From contig UQIH01000011.1 of NCBI GenBank assembly GCA_900541145.1, positions 1-64,000 of the forward strand: a stretch of 64,000 nucleotides of DNA, written 5' to 3'. Under the pieces are notes generated by a model. The model saw only the letters and a program-made list of their open reading frames with translations. It ran no database searches and had not been told where the DNA came from. A program made the translations under genes and the position numbers. The stretch comes from an uncultured Collinsella sp. Its GTDB lineage: Bacteria > Actinomycetota > Coriobacteriia > Coriobacteriales > Coriobacteriaceae. How positions within the stretch are numbered: the first letter of the stretch is position 1; every line of letters begins with the position of its first letter. Positions 53,068-61,395 of the stretch are shown piece after piece.

Positions 53068-53487
53068 CTAGAACTCTTCTTCTTCGACATCGGCAAGCAT
53101 GTCCGCCGCCTCACAAAGCATGATAAACGAACGTGATCCCTCGACCGCAGCTTTGGCCTTGTCCGCATCCAGGGAGTCCAGCTGTGTAGCCATTTCCACC
53201 AGCAGCGGCAAGTTCATTCCGGTGATCAACGTAAACGATCCGGCGGTCTGCCTCTGAATGAATTCGTTGTTTACAGAGCCGCCAAAGATGTCAGTTACGA
53301 CAAACCACGTGTCGGCCGGATCCTTCGACTCCATCCAAGCATCGATAAGCGCTGCGACATCCCTCGTGTCGTCATCGACATAGGCGCACAGACACTCGAT
53401 TCGGTCGTTGGCGCCCATCAGAATCTCCAGAGAGCTTTTCATACCTTGGGCGAGATAACCATGACTCGCTAGCAATATCTTATTCAT
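53068..53487 (-). CDS. PTS mannose family component IIA
   Basis: Cytosolic IIA-Man component of 139 residues, first gene of the PTS operon. The active His9 lies in LLASHGYLAQGMKSSLEIL, and VVTDIFGGSVNNEF (near 65) is the second conserved loop. The tail is acidic (DVEEEEF). It receives phosphate from HPr. The AT-rich promoter region upstream (53500-53560) contains TTGTCATAACAA, a partly palindromic site that may bind the divergent-side GntR regulator. Confidence 0.93.
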   Translation of the reverse strand: MNKILLASHGYLAQGMKSSLEILMGANDRIECLCAYVDDDTRDVAALIDAWMESKDPADTWFVVTDIFGGSVNNEFIQRQTAGSFTLITGMNLPLLVEMATQLDSLDADKAKAAVEGSRSFIMLCEAADMLADVEEEEF

Positions 53488-53636
53488 AGTTCTCCAATAT
53501 CAATAAGACGTACTATATTGTCATAACAAAGTATATAAGCAATTTCCTTTTTGCGGTGCGTTAATTCTCTAATTCCGCGAACGGTAACAATTGGTCGGTA
53601 AAACGGCCGCTCCTTTTACAGAACGGCCGCCCTTGC

Positions 53637-54341
53637 TTACAGATAGAACTTCAGTCGCTCGGTGCAGTACACCTGACGGGAGATGAAAAGCGGCTCGCCG
53701 CTTGGAGCATAACGTCTATCGACAAACAGAAGCAGCGGAGAGTCCAGCTCCACGTTAAGGTATGCCGCCTCGAGCTCGCTCGCATAGCAGACCTCGAGCG
53801 TACGCGTGTTGGGGCCCATCTTGATCCCCTGGCGATCGAGTACCGCCATCAGCGAATCCTCGAGGGATTCATGCTCCAAAAAAGAAAGCGCAGCGGAATA
53901 GCTATTGGTTTCCAGCATCGTGGGCTTGTCATCCACAAGGCGCAGACGACGACTACGCAATACCTTTTGGGTATCGTCTACGCCCAGGAACTTCGCGTCT
54001 CGCAGGCTTGGGAAGCCCCAGCCCATTGCGAGAACCCTGGTAGACGCCTGTTTTCCCGCAAGCTGGCACGAATGGGTAAAGCTCTCACGGTCGTCCGCGG
54101 CATACATCTGTGTGTCCGACGAAACGAATGTGCCCTTGCCGCGGGCCCTCTCAACAAGCCCAGCATCTTCCATTTCTTTAATTGCGGAGCGAACCGTTAT
54201 TCGGCTCACGCCAAATTGCTCGATGAGCTCCGCCTCGGTCGGAAGCTTATCTCCCGGGCGGTACGTGCCGTTGGCGATCGAATCAGAAAGCGCACGAACA
54301 ATCTGTTTGTACAGGGGGATAACGCTATTTGCTTCAACCAT
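53637..54341 (-). CDS. GntR family regulator with UTRA ligand domain
   Basis: A 234-residue HutC-subfamily repressor. Residues 1-72 are the GntR winged helix (NGTYRPGDKLPTEAELIEQF; SRITVRSAIKEMEDAGLVER; RGKGTFV). Residues 90-234 form the UTRA domain (VLRSRRLRLVDDKPTMLETN; PLLLFVDRRYAPSGEPLFIS). Such domains bind sugar phosphates, here probably the PTS substrate. It is placed directly upstream of IIA in the same direction. ATG at 54341 gives better spacing to AAAGG than ATG at 54350. Confidence 0.92.
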   Translation of the reverse strand: MVEANSVIPLYKQIVRALSDSIANGTYRPGDKLPTEAELIEQFGVSRITVRSAIKEMEDAGLVERARGKGTFVSSDTQMYAADDRESFTHSCQLAGKQASTRVLAMGWGFPSLRDAKFLGVDDTQKVLRSRRLRLVDDKPTMLETNSYSAALSFLEHESLEDSLMAVLDRQGIKMGPNTRTLEVCYASELEAAYLNVELDSPLLLFVDRRYAPSGEPLFISRQVYCTERLKFYL

Positions 54342-54621
54342 ATCAACCATACCTTTGCAAGGAATCAGCAGCTAATAGATAGATGGCTTATATTGTATTA
54401 GAACTTTTTAGGAGTCCATATATTTCCTAAATGATTCGGTAAACGGGGTGTTATTTCACTTTAGCGGGGTGCAGCGGCTACCCGCGGCATTCGTTATCAA
54501 CCTAGCTAGGCTAGTCCACCCACATCGTCTCCAGTTCGCTGCAGAGCCGCGGCCCCATATGGGTATACTCTCGAGGATTCGACTCGATTCGCCCCCGCTG
54601 GGGCGTCAAAGGAGACTGCAT

Positions 54622-57600
54622 ATGCCCACCACCTCAACCGACCCGCGCGCCGCTGCTGCCGCGCTGCTGGTGCCCGGTACCACCTGCCACGGCTTTGCCG
54701 TCGAGCGCTGCGAGACCGTGCCCGAGCTCGACTCGGACGCCTACGTGCTGCGCCACACCGCATCGGGCGCTCGCCTGCTGTACCTGGCGTGCGACGACGA
54801 AAACAAGGCCTTTGCCATTGGCTTTAAGACGCCGCCGGCCGATTCCACCGGCGTGTTCCATATTCTTGAGCACTCGGTGCTGTGCGGATCGGCCAAGTTC
54901 CCCGTCAAGGAGCCGTTTGTCGACCTGATCAAGAGCTCCATGCAGACGTTCCTCAACGCCATGACCTACCCCGACAAGACCATCTACCCCGTTGCCACCA
55001 CCAACGAGCAGGACCTGTACAACCTGATGGACGTGTACCTGGACGCGGTGTTCAACCCGGCCATCTACACCAAGCCCACCATTTTTGAGCAGGAGGGCTG
55101 GCACTACGAGTTGGACCTGCCAGAGGGCGCCGAGAGCGAGGGCAGCGACAGCTCCGCGAGCCTGCGCGAGGGCACGCTGCGCTATAACGGCGTGGTGTTC
55201 AACGAGATGAAGGGCGCGCTGTCCGACCCTATGAGCGTGCTGGACGACGCCGTCAACGCCGCGCTCTATCCCGACACCGCCTATGCGCACGAGAGCGGCG
55301 GCGACCCGCGCGCGATTCCCGCGCTCACCTACGAGCAGTTCCTGGATACGCACGCGCGCCACTACAATCCTTCCAACTCTTACATCACGCTCTACGGCGA
55401 CCTGGACGTGGACCGCGCACTGGCCTTTTTGGACGAGCGCTATCTGTCGCAGCCGAGTGCCGCGAGCCGCCGCATGGACGCTGCCGTTGCCGCCGGCGAG
55501 GACCCGTCCGCGCTGGCCCCCAATCCGCTGGACGTGCAGGAGCCTGTGACCTGCGAGTATAAGCGCGTCGAGATGGCCACCACGCCCGAGAACGCCCTGG
55601 TGGGCCTGGGCCTGGTGCTGGGCAGTGCGCTCGACCGCAAGCGCACGATCGCGGCGGACATCCTGTTCGAGGCGTTGCTGGGTTCCAACGAGGCACCGGT
55701 TAAGAAGGCCATTCTGGCCGCCGGCCTGGGCGGCAACGTGGTGAGCTACACCGCGGCCGAAAGCCTGCAGCCCTACGAACTCATCATGCTGCAAAACGCG
55801 CAGCCCGGCGTGGCGCGCGAACTGCGCCGCGTGTTCCAGGACGCCTGCCGCGACCTGTGCGAGCATGGCGTTCCGCGCGAGCGCCTGGAGGCCATCATCA
55901 GCAGCAACGAGTACGACCTGCGCCAGCGCGACTATGGCATCGCCGACGGCGTGGCCATTGCGTGCGACGCGCTGAGCACGTGGCTCTACGATGACGACGC
56001 CGCGACGCTGGCGCTCAAGTACGGCCCGGTGTACGAGGAGCTTCGTGGCGAGCTGGACGGCAGCTATTTTGAGGACCTTCTGCGCGAGCTCGTGCTGGAA
56101 AACGACCACATGGCACTGGTCGAGCTGGTGCCGGTGGACGCCGCCGAGGGTTCGGAGGGCGCCGAAGCCGCCGAGCTGGTAGTCAAGCGCGACGCCATGA
56201 CCGATGCCGAGCTGGCCGATGTGGTCGAGCGCACGGCCGCGCTGCGTGCCGCGCAGGAGGCGGAGGACACACCCGAGGCCAAGGCCACGCTGCCGCGCCT
56301 GCGCGTGTCCGACATTGGCGAGGCGCGCCCCGAGCCGCCGCTGGTCGTGGACACGACTGCGCCCATCCCCTGCCTGCGCCACGGCATCCCCACCAACCGC
56401 CTGGTCTACGCCATGCAGTATTTCGACCTGAGCTGCGTCGCGTTTGATGACCTGCCCTATGTGACGCTGCTCTGCCGTCTGCTTAAGCAGCTGCCCACGC
56501 GCGAGCATTCGGCCGAGGAGCTCGACAACTTGCTCGCCGGCAAGCTCGGCTTTTTGAGCCTTACGACCGAAGTCATGACGCAGCCCGAAATGGACGGCGT
56601 GCGCCCCTACCTGCTGGTGAGCGCCGGCGCCCTGTCCGAGAAGATCGATGCGCTGGCGAGCCTGCCGCGCGAGGTATGGTCGAGCACGCTTTTGGCAGAT
56701 GCCGACGCCGACCGCGTGCGCGACGTGCTCACGCAGATTCGCATTGGGCTTGAGCAGGGCTTTATCAACAACGGCCACTCGGCGGCGCTCGGTCGCGCGA
56801 TGAGCTACAGCTCGCCTTCGGCCGTGGTGCGCGAGCAGCTTTCGGGCGTGGATTTCTACCTGTTCCTGCGCGATCTGCTCGAGCACTTTGACGAGCGCGT
56901 GGACGGGCTGCGTACCAAGCTTGCCGAGCTGGCGGAGCGCATCTTTGTGGCCGATGGCTGCATGGCGAGCTTTACCGGCAGCAACGAGGACTTTGACGCA
57001 TACTGGGATGCCGCGGGCGACCTGGGGCTGGGTGCGGGCGATGGTGCCGATGCCGGCCGCGACGCTCTCGTGGTGCCGACGCCGCGCGACCGCCACGAGG
57101 CTTTCGTCATCCCCAGCGATATCTGCTTTGCGGCAAGCGCGTCCGACCCGCGTCGCCTGGGCATCGACGTGACGGGCGCCTGGGCGGTTGCCGCCAACGC
57201 GCTCTCCTACGACTACCTGTGGAACGAGATTCGCGTGAAGGGCGGTGCGTACGGCTGCGGATTCCGCGCAGCCGGCGAGCGCCAGACGGCGTTCTACACC
57301 TACCGCGACCCAGCAATCGACCCCTCGATTGAGCGTGTGGCGCGCGCAGGCGAATGGCTCGGCAGCTTTGAGCCCGACGAGGCTGCCTTTGAGGGCTTTA
57401 TCGTAAGCTGCGTGAGCGGCATGGACGCGCCGGTGAAGCCGTACGCGCTCACCAAGCGCCGCAACACGACCTACCTGGCCGGGCTCGATCCGCACGCACG
57501 CGAGGAGCGCCGCGCCCAGATGCTCGCCGCCACGCCCGGTGAGCTTCGCTCGCTCGGTGCCGACGTGACGCGCATTGCGGCCGAATCGCCAACCTGTGTT

Positions 57601-57666
57601 TTTGGCGGCCGAGACGTCATCGCCAAGAGCAACGCCGGCTTTAACGTAGTCGACCTGCTGGGCTAA
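54622..57666 (+). CDS. M16C family zinc peptidase (PreP-like)
   Basis: A large 1014-residue clamshell metallopeptidase that degrades short unstructured peptides. The inverted zinc motif HxxEH is present as STGVFHILEHSVLCGSAKFP (near residue 75), with the downstream Glu ligand region FNEMKGALSDPMSVL (near 197). The M16C-associated middle domain (residues about 450-700) and C-terminal homologous half (WNEIRVKGGAYGCGFRAAGE, near 872) are complete. No signal peptide, so cytosolic. AAAGGAG precedes the ATG. It appears monocistronic with a strong terminator. Confidence 0.93.
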   Translation: MPTTSTDPRAAAAALLVPGTTCHGFAVERCETVPELDSDAYVLRHTASGARLLYLACDDENKAFAIGFKTPPADSTGVFHILEHSVLCGSAKFPVKEPFVDLIKSSMQTFLNAMTYPDKTIYPVATTNEQDLYNLMDVYLDAVFNPAIYTKPTIFEQEGWHYELDLPEGAESEGSDSSASLREGTLRYNGVVFNEMKGALSDPMSVLDDAVNAALYPDTAYAHESGGDPRAIPALTYEQFLDTHARHYNPSNSYITLYGDLDVDRALAFLDERYLSQPSAASRRMDAAVAAGEDPSALAPNPLDVQEPVTCEYKRVEMATTPENALVGLGLVLGSALDRKRTIAADILFEALLGSNEAPVKKAILAAGLGGNVVSYTAAESLQPYELIMLQNAQPGVARELRRVFQDACRDLCEHGVPRERLEAIISSNEYDLRQRDYGIADGVAIACDALSTWLYDDDAATLALKYGPVYEELRGELDGSYFEDLLRELVLENDHMALVELVPVDAAEGSEGAEAAELVVKRDAMTDAELADVVERTAALRAAQEAEDTPEAKATLPRLRVSDIGEARPEPPLVVDTTAPIPCLRHGIPTNRLVYAMQYFDLSCVAFDDLPYVTLLCRLLKQLPTREHSAEELDNLLAGKLGFLSLTTEVMTQPEMDGVRPYLLVSAGALSEKIDALASLPREVWSSTLLADADADRVRDVLTQIRIGLEQGFINNGHSAALGRAMSYSSPSAVVREQLSGVDFYLFLRDLLEHFDERVDGLRTKLAELAERIFVADGCMASFTGSNEDFDAYWDAAGDLGLGAGDGADAGRDALVVPTPRDRHEAFVIPSDICFAASASDPRRLGIDVTGAWAVAANALSYDYLWNEIRVKGGAYGCGFRAAGERQTAFYTYRDPAIDPSIERVARAGEWLGSFEPDEAAFEGFIVSCVSGMDAPVKPYALTKRRNTTYLAGLDPHAREERRAQMLAATPGELRSLGADVTRIAAESPTCVFGGRDVIAKSNAGFNVVDLLG

Positions 57667-57680
57667 GGCACGGCAAGCAA

Positions 57681-57725
57681 AACTACCACGAAGGGCGCAG
57701 TTCACAGGCGCCCTTCGTGGTAGTT
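57681..57725. terminator. Terminator of the M16C peptidase gene
   Basis: A 17-bp perfect stem AACTACCACGAAGGGCG / CGCCCTTCGTGGTAGTT. It lacks a T-run, so it might also be an mRNA-stabilising hairpin or act bidirectionally. Confidence 0.65.
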
Positions 57726-57761
57726 CGAACACTTGTTCTATACGCACACATGTTCTATAGT
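57726..57761 (+). promoter_or_regulatory. Promoter of hicAB with LexA/DinR-like box
   Basis: -35 TTGTTC (57733-57738), 17-base spacer, -10 TATAGT (57756-57761). The -35 overlaps CGAACACTTGTTC (57726-57738), close to the Gram-positive SOS box CGAAC-N4-GTTCG. GTTCTATA occurs twice (57735 and 57752), overlapping -35 and -10. Confidence 0.55.
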
Positions 57762-57786
57762 AGAGGTGCTTGCATCGAACTGAAAT

Positions 57787-57807
57787 TGCAACTAGAATAT
57801 AGTTGCA
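57787..57807. promoter_or_regulatory. Predicted HicB operator
   Basis: Perfect dyad TGCAACTA-N5-TAGTTGCA, placed between the -10 and the hicA start codon. Toxin-antitoxin operons are commonly autorepressed through such dyads bound by the antitoxin. Confidence 0.65.
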
Positions 57808-57821
57808 GAATGTGAGGCGGG

Positions 57822-58085
57822 ATGACTCGATCCGATAAACTCATCGCCCAGCTGCTTAGCTGTCCTTCAACGTATAGATTTGCTGACTTTCTTAAAGTTA
57901 TGGCTTCATATGGCTTTGAAATGGACAGCAAAGGCAAGACGTCCGGATCGCGCGTTCGCTTCTACAGGCCATCAGATGGCAGGATGTTCGTAATGCACGC
58001 ACCTCATCCATCTGACGAATTGACAGCGGGGACCATTCGAAACATCGTTCGCTTTCTGCAAGATGTCGGAGGTAGTCATGAGTAA
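57822..58085 (+). CDS. hicA: HicA-like mRNA interferase toxin
   Basis: An 87-residue HicA-type toxin with a dsRNA-binding-like fold. It has the family sequence RFADFLKVMASYGFEMDSKG, then GSRVRFYRP, MHAPHPSDELTAGTIRNIV and FLQDVGG. In classical HicA the catalytic His sits in GSHxxF; here that position is Arg and the nearest histidines are in MHAPHP, as in a subfamily of HicA. Expected to cut translated mRNAs. GAGGCGGG precedes the ATG. The toxin-first order is normal for hicAB. Confidence 0.85.
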   Translation: MTRSDKLIAQLLSCPSTYRFADFLKVMASYGFEMDSKGKTSGSRVRFYRPSDGRMFVMHAPHPSDELTAGTIRNIVRFLQDVGGSHE

Positions 58086-58407
58086 CGTTTTGGCATACAA
58101 GGGTTATTTCGCCCCGGTCGAGTTCGATGCCGAACAGCATGTGCTAACAGGTATGGTCGCCGGCATTAGGGACGCAATCGTATTTGAAGGCTCCACGGCT
58201 GAAGAAGTGGAGCAATGCTTCCACGACGCCGTCGACGATTACCTTGAGTTTTGCGCCGAGAAGGGCAAGGAACCCGAGCGGGCTTTTAAGGGCTCGTTCA
58301 ACGTAAGAACGGGCTCTGAGCTCCACAAGCAAGCAGCGCTGGCAGCGGCAAAGAAGGGTGAGTCACTCAATAAGTTTGTGACTGAAGCGATCGCTGCGGC
58401 GCTGTGA
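58078..58407 (+). CDS. hicB: HicB-like antitoxin
   Basis: A 109-residue antitoxin. The N-terminal HicB domain (YKGYFAPVEFDAEQHVLTGM; FEGSTAEEVEQCFHDAVDDY) has a partial RNase H fold and neutralises HicA. The C-terminal ribbon-helix-helix (ELHKQAALAAAKKGESLNKF, near 80) should bind the dyad at 57787. ATG at 58078 overlaps the hicA end by 8 bases and has CGGAGG upstream. Confidence 0.9.
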   Translation: MSNVLAYKGYFAPVEFDAEQHVLTGMVAGIRDAIVFEGSTAEEVEQCFHDAVDDYLEFCAEKGKEPERAFKGSFNVRTGSELHKQAALAAAKKGESLNKFVTEAIAAAL

Positions 58408-58419
58408 AGCCAACGTCGA

Positions 58420-58461
58420 GTCGAAGCCGCCACACAGGGCGCCTTTGTGGCGGCTTCGACG
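58420..58461. terminator. Terminator-like hairpin after hicAB
   Basis: GTCGAAGCCGCCACA / TGTGGCGGCTTCGAC, a 15-bp perfect stem with an 11-base loop, 13 bases after hicB. No long T-run; it is joined to the dispersed repeat that follows. Confidence 0.65.
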
Positions 58462-58512
58462 TTTGCCCAGATAAAACCTGCCAAAATAAACCTGTCCCTT
58501 TTTGGTAGGTTT
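58460..58512. repeat. Second copy of the dispersed CCAAAATAAACCTGTCCC repeat
   Basis: CGTTTGCCCAGATAAAACC, CCAAAATAAACCTGTCCC and TTTTTGG-TAGGTT reproduce, with few changes, the reverse complement of 2566-2611. As at the first site, it sits directly beside a strong hairpin. GGTAGG at its end is close to the next gene's ribosome site. Confidence 0.7.
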
Positions 58513-58528
58513 GGGAGAGAGGGCCAGG

Positions 58529-59125
58529 ATGGACAAGGCTGAGTTGCGGCGGGCGGTGATTGCTCGGCGCGATGCTCTTGATTTGGACTTGCGGGCAGCG
58601 AAGTCTGCCGTTATCTGCGCGCGGCTTGTTGAGCTGTTGGATCGCTTGGATGCCGCGGCGCCGCACACCGTTGCCATCTATGCCGCGATGGGCTCCGAAG
58701 TTGACCCAGCCGCGTTTGCCGCTGCGGCCGCCAAACGCGGCTGGCGCGTGGCCTATCCGTGCATGCTCTCGGCAATTGATGCCGCAGCTTGTGGCCAGCG
58801 CATGTGCATGCGGGCAGTTGCCGCCGACGATGCGTCCGCGGCTCCGTTTATCGCCCACCCCACACGGGCTTTCGCGGCCATAAACATCGACAGCGGCCGC
58901 TTCCCTATCGTGCCTGCCGAAGCTCTCGACATGATCGTCATGCCACTCGTAGCATTCGACCGCGCCGGCACGCGCCTAGGCTACGGCGGCGGCTGCTATG
59001 ACCGCTACCTGCCCATGCTCTCGCCCGTATGTCAAATCGTCGGCATCGCCTTTGACGAACAGCGCGTCGGCCACGTTCCCACCGACGCCCACGACCTGCC
59101 GCTGCCCCACATCGTCAGCGCCTAA
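58529..59125 (+). CDS. 5-formyltetrahydrofolate cyclo-ligase
   Basis: Converts 5-formyl-THF to 5,10-methenyl-THF using ATP, a folate salvage step (FthC/MTHFS). In 198 residues: MDKAELRRAVIARRDAL at the start, VAIYAAMGSEVDPAAF (near 45), and the C-terminal ATP/folate site MPLVAFDRAGTRLGYGGGCY (near 140), with DRYLP after it. ATG at 58529 is preceded by GGGAGAGAGGG. It runs convergent to metA with 23 bases between. Confidence 0.93.
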   Translation: MDKAELRRAVIARRDALDLDLRAAKSAVICARLVELLDRLDAAAPHTVAIYAAMGSEVDPAAFAAAAAKRGWRVAYPCMLSAIDAAACGQRMCMRAVAADDASAAPFIAHPTRAFAAINIDSGRFPIVPAEALDMIVMPLVAFDRAGTRLGYGGGCYDRYLPMLSPVCQIVGIAFDEQRVGHVPTDAHDLPLPHIVSA

Positions 59126-59148
59126 CGGCTGGCGCACCTCCCGACGGC

Positions 59149-60075
59149 CTAGTGCTCCTCGCCGGCGCGGGCCAGGTCGTAGGGCGTGGTCTGGTAGACG
59201 TAGTAGTTGAGCCAGTTGGTGTAGAGCAACTGAGCCTGGCTGCGCCAGACGTTGCGCGGCTCGGCCGTGGGGTCGTCATTCGGGAAGTAATGCGCCGGAA
59301 CCTGGGGGTTGAGTCCGCGCTTCACGTCGCGCTCGTACTCCAAGCGCAACGTGTCGGTATCGTACTCGGGATGGCCAAAGACAAAGAAGCGACGGCTGTC
59401 GGTCGACTTGACGATGTACAGGCCCACCTCGTCGGACACGGCCACGACCTCAAGCTGCGGCTCGGCCTCTACGTCCTCGCGGCGCACATCGGTGTTGCGC
59501 GAATGCACGGCATAGAAACGGTCGTCAAAGCCGCGGACCAGCGGGCTTTGCGGCTTCACCAGATAATGCTCGAACACACCGCTCGCCTTTGCCGGCAGGT
59601 CGTACTTCTGGATACCGTAATGATGGTAGAGCCCCGCCTGCGCGCCCCAACAAATGTGCAGCGTAGAGTGCACGTGCGTGGTGGACCAATCCATGATCTG
59701 GCAGAGCTCGGGCCAGTAGTCGACCTCCTCGAACGGCATCTGTTCCACCGGCGCGCCCGTGATGATCAGGCCGTCGTAGTGGATGTCGCGGATGTCGTCG
59801 AACGTGCGGTAGAACGTCTCCAGGTGGCCGGCGCTCACGTGCGTGGCCTCGTGCGTTTTAGTGCGCAGCAGGTCCACCTCCACCTGCAGCGGTGTGTTGG
59901 AGAGCTTGCGCATGATCTGCGTCTCGGTGGCAATCTTGGTGGGCATGAGGTTGAGGATGAGCACGCGCAGCGGACGGATGTCCTGGTGCAGCGCGCGGTA
60001 CTCGGTCATGACAAAGATGTTCTCGCTCTCGAGCTGCGCGGCGGCAGGGAGGGCGTCGGGGATGCGAATGGGCAT
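59149..60075 (-). CDS. metA: Homoserine O-acyltransferase MetA, predicted acetyl-CoA type
   Basis: First committed step of methionine synthesis: activates homoserine as O-acetyl- or O-succinyl-homoserine. The 308 residues have the glutamine-amidotransferase-like fold with catalytic Cys142 ([15 protein letters not shown]) and the His/Glu of VFGHPEYD (near 235). Residue 111 is Glu ([16 protein letters not shown]); Glu111 selects acetyl-CoA and Gly111 succinyl-CoA in characterised MetA enzymes, so acetyltransferase activity is predicted. No SAM riboswitch is seen in the 210-base upstream region. Confidence 0.93.
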   Translation of the reverse strand: MPIRIPDALPAAAQLESENIFVMTEYRALHQDIRPLRVLILNLMPTKIATETQIMRKLSNTPLQVEVDLLRTKTHEATHVSAGHLETFYRTFDDIRDIHYDGLIITGAPVEQMPFEEVDYWPELCQIMDWSTTHVHSTLHICWGAQAGLYHHYGIQKYDLPAKASGVFEHYLVKPQSPLVRGFDDRFYAVHSRNTDVRREDVEAEPQLEVVAVSDEVGLYIVKSTDSRRFFVFGHPEYDTDTLRLEYERDVKRGLNPQVPAHYFPNDDPTAEPRNVWRSQAQLLYTNWLNYYVYQTTPYDLARAGEEH

Positions 60076-60285
60076 GGATGCTCCTTACGAGTCAGTTGCA
60101 GCTATGGTACAACGACCGGCGCCATCCACGCGAGCACATCGCCCAGCGATACCGTCAGCGGCCCAAATCGCTCCAAAAGTAGAGATTAAGGCATGCCCAA
60201 AAATCTATGGCGCTTTAGCCTAGCAAAGTGGCAACAGGACGCTACAATGGTTCGACGCGAAAAACTCGGCCGAAAGGATACATAT

Positions 60286-61263
60286 ATGTACCAGACGCGT
60301 AAGATCGGTGTGGTCGGCCAGGGCCACGTAGGAGCACATGTCGCCAACAGCCTGCTCATGCAGGGCATTGCCGATGAGCTGTACCTGTGCGATATCAACG
60401 AGGCCAAGGTGACGTCCGAGGTCCAGGACCTGCGCGACTCCCTTTCGTTTGTCCCGTACAACACCAAGATCGTCAACTGCTACGACCACTACGAGGAGCT
60501 TGCCTGCTGCGACGTCATCGTCAACGCCGCCGGCAAGGTCGCGCTGGCCGCCGGCAACCGCGACGGCGAGCTGTTCTTTACCACCGACGCCGCCCGCACC
60601 TTTGCCAAGCGCATCGTCGACGCCGGCTTTGACGGCATCTTCGTGAGCATCTCCAACCCCTGCGACGTCGTGTGCACCGAGCTGTGGCATCTGACCGGCT
60701 ACGATCCCAAGAAGATTATCGGCTCGGGCTGCGGCCTGGACTCCGCCCGTCTGCGCACCGAGATCTCCAAGAAGGTCGGCGTGAGCCCCAAGTCCATCGA
60801 CGCCTACATGATCGGCGAGCATGGCTTTAGCCAGCTGGCAGCCTTTAAGGCCGCAACCATCGCCGGCAAGAGCCTCAACGAGCTCCAGGCCGAGAACCCC
60901 GACAAGTACGCCTTCGACCACATGGAGGTCGAGGAGCTTGCACGCAAGGGCGGCTACGTAACCTACCAGGGCAAGCAGTGCACCGAGTACGCCGTCGCCA
61001 ACTCCGCCGCGCGCGTCTGCGCCGCCGTGCTGCACAACGAGCACGCCGTGCTTTCGGTCTCCACGCTCATGACCGGCCAGTATGGCGAGGAGGGTATCTT
61101 TACCTCCCTGCCGTGCGTGATCGGTGCCGAGGGCGTCGAGGAGGTCTACACGCTCGACCTGTCCGAGTACGAGCTCGAGGGCTTCCACAAGAGCTGCCAG
61201 CACATCCGCGACAACATCGCCCAGCTCGACTGGTGGGATGCCGAGGCCTACGACGTCAAGTAA
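60286..61263 (+). CDS. L-lactate/L-2-hydroxyacid dehydrogenase
   Basis: A 325-residue NAD-dependent enzyme of the LDH/MDH family. Rossmann motif KIGVVGQGHVGAHVANSLL at the start, ISNPCDVVCTELWHLTGYDP (near 130), GSGCGLDSARLRTEISKKVG and the catalytic His in MIGEHGFSQLAAF (near 182). The C-terminal EELARKGGYVTYQGKQCTEY resembles L-2-hydroxyisocaproate dehydrogenases more than classical LDH, so 2-keto acids from branched amino acids may be substrates. Cys replaces the common Val/Thr in SNPCDV and GSGCGL. GAAAGGA precedes the ATG. -10-like TACAAT lies at 60243-60248. Confidence 0.88.
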   Translation: MYQTRKIGVVGQGHVGAHVANSLLMQGIADELYLCDINEAKVTSEVQDLRDSLSFVPYNTKIVNCYDHYEELACCDVIVNAAGKVALAAGNRDGELFFTTDAARTFAKRIVDAGFDGIFVSISNPCDVVCTELWHLTGYDPKKIIGSGCGLDSARLRTEISKKVGVSPKSIDAYMIGEHGFSQLAAFKAATIAGKSLNELQAENPDKYAFDHMEVEELARKGGYVTYQGKQCTEYAVANSAARVCAAVLHNEHAVLSVSTLMTGQYGEEGIFTSLPCVIGAEGVEEVYTLDLSEYELEGFHKSCQHIRDNIAQLDWWDAEAYDVK

Positions 61264-61305
61264 GCCGCTGGCTACCGCAACCTTGCGAATCTATGCGCGA
61301 TACTA

Positions 61306-61346
61306 AGCGGGCCGCGCCGGAAACCCACCGGCGCGGCCCGCTTTTT
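61306..61346 (+). terminator. Terminator of the dehydrogenase gene
   Basis: AGCGGGCCGCGCCGG-N8-CCGGCGCGGCCCGCT followed by TTTT, 43 bases after the stop. Confidence 0.9.
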
Positions 61347-61395
61347 GACTCACGCAGTGCCCCTGCGAATCGAAGGTGAATACTTTTCCCGTTAC

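Noticed and set aside
54634..57747. A 1037-codon open frame antisense to the M16C peptidase gene
   Set aside because: It is a shadow of codon bias in GC-rich DNA; the product is a low-complexity string without domains, and the plus-strand peptidase has all motifs.
60076..60285. Possible SAM riboswitch in front of metA
   Set aside because: No SAM-I or SAM-II core motifs or terminator could be found in the leader.
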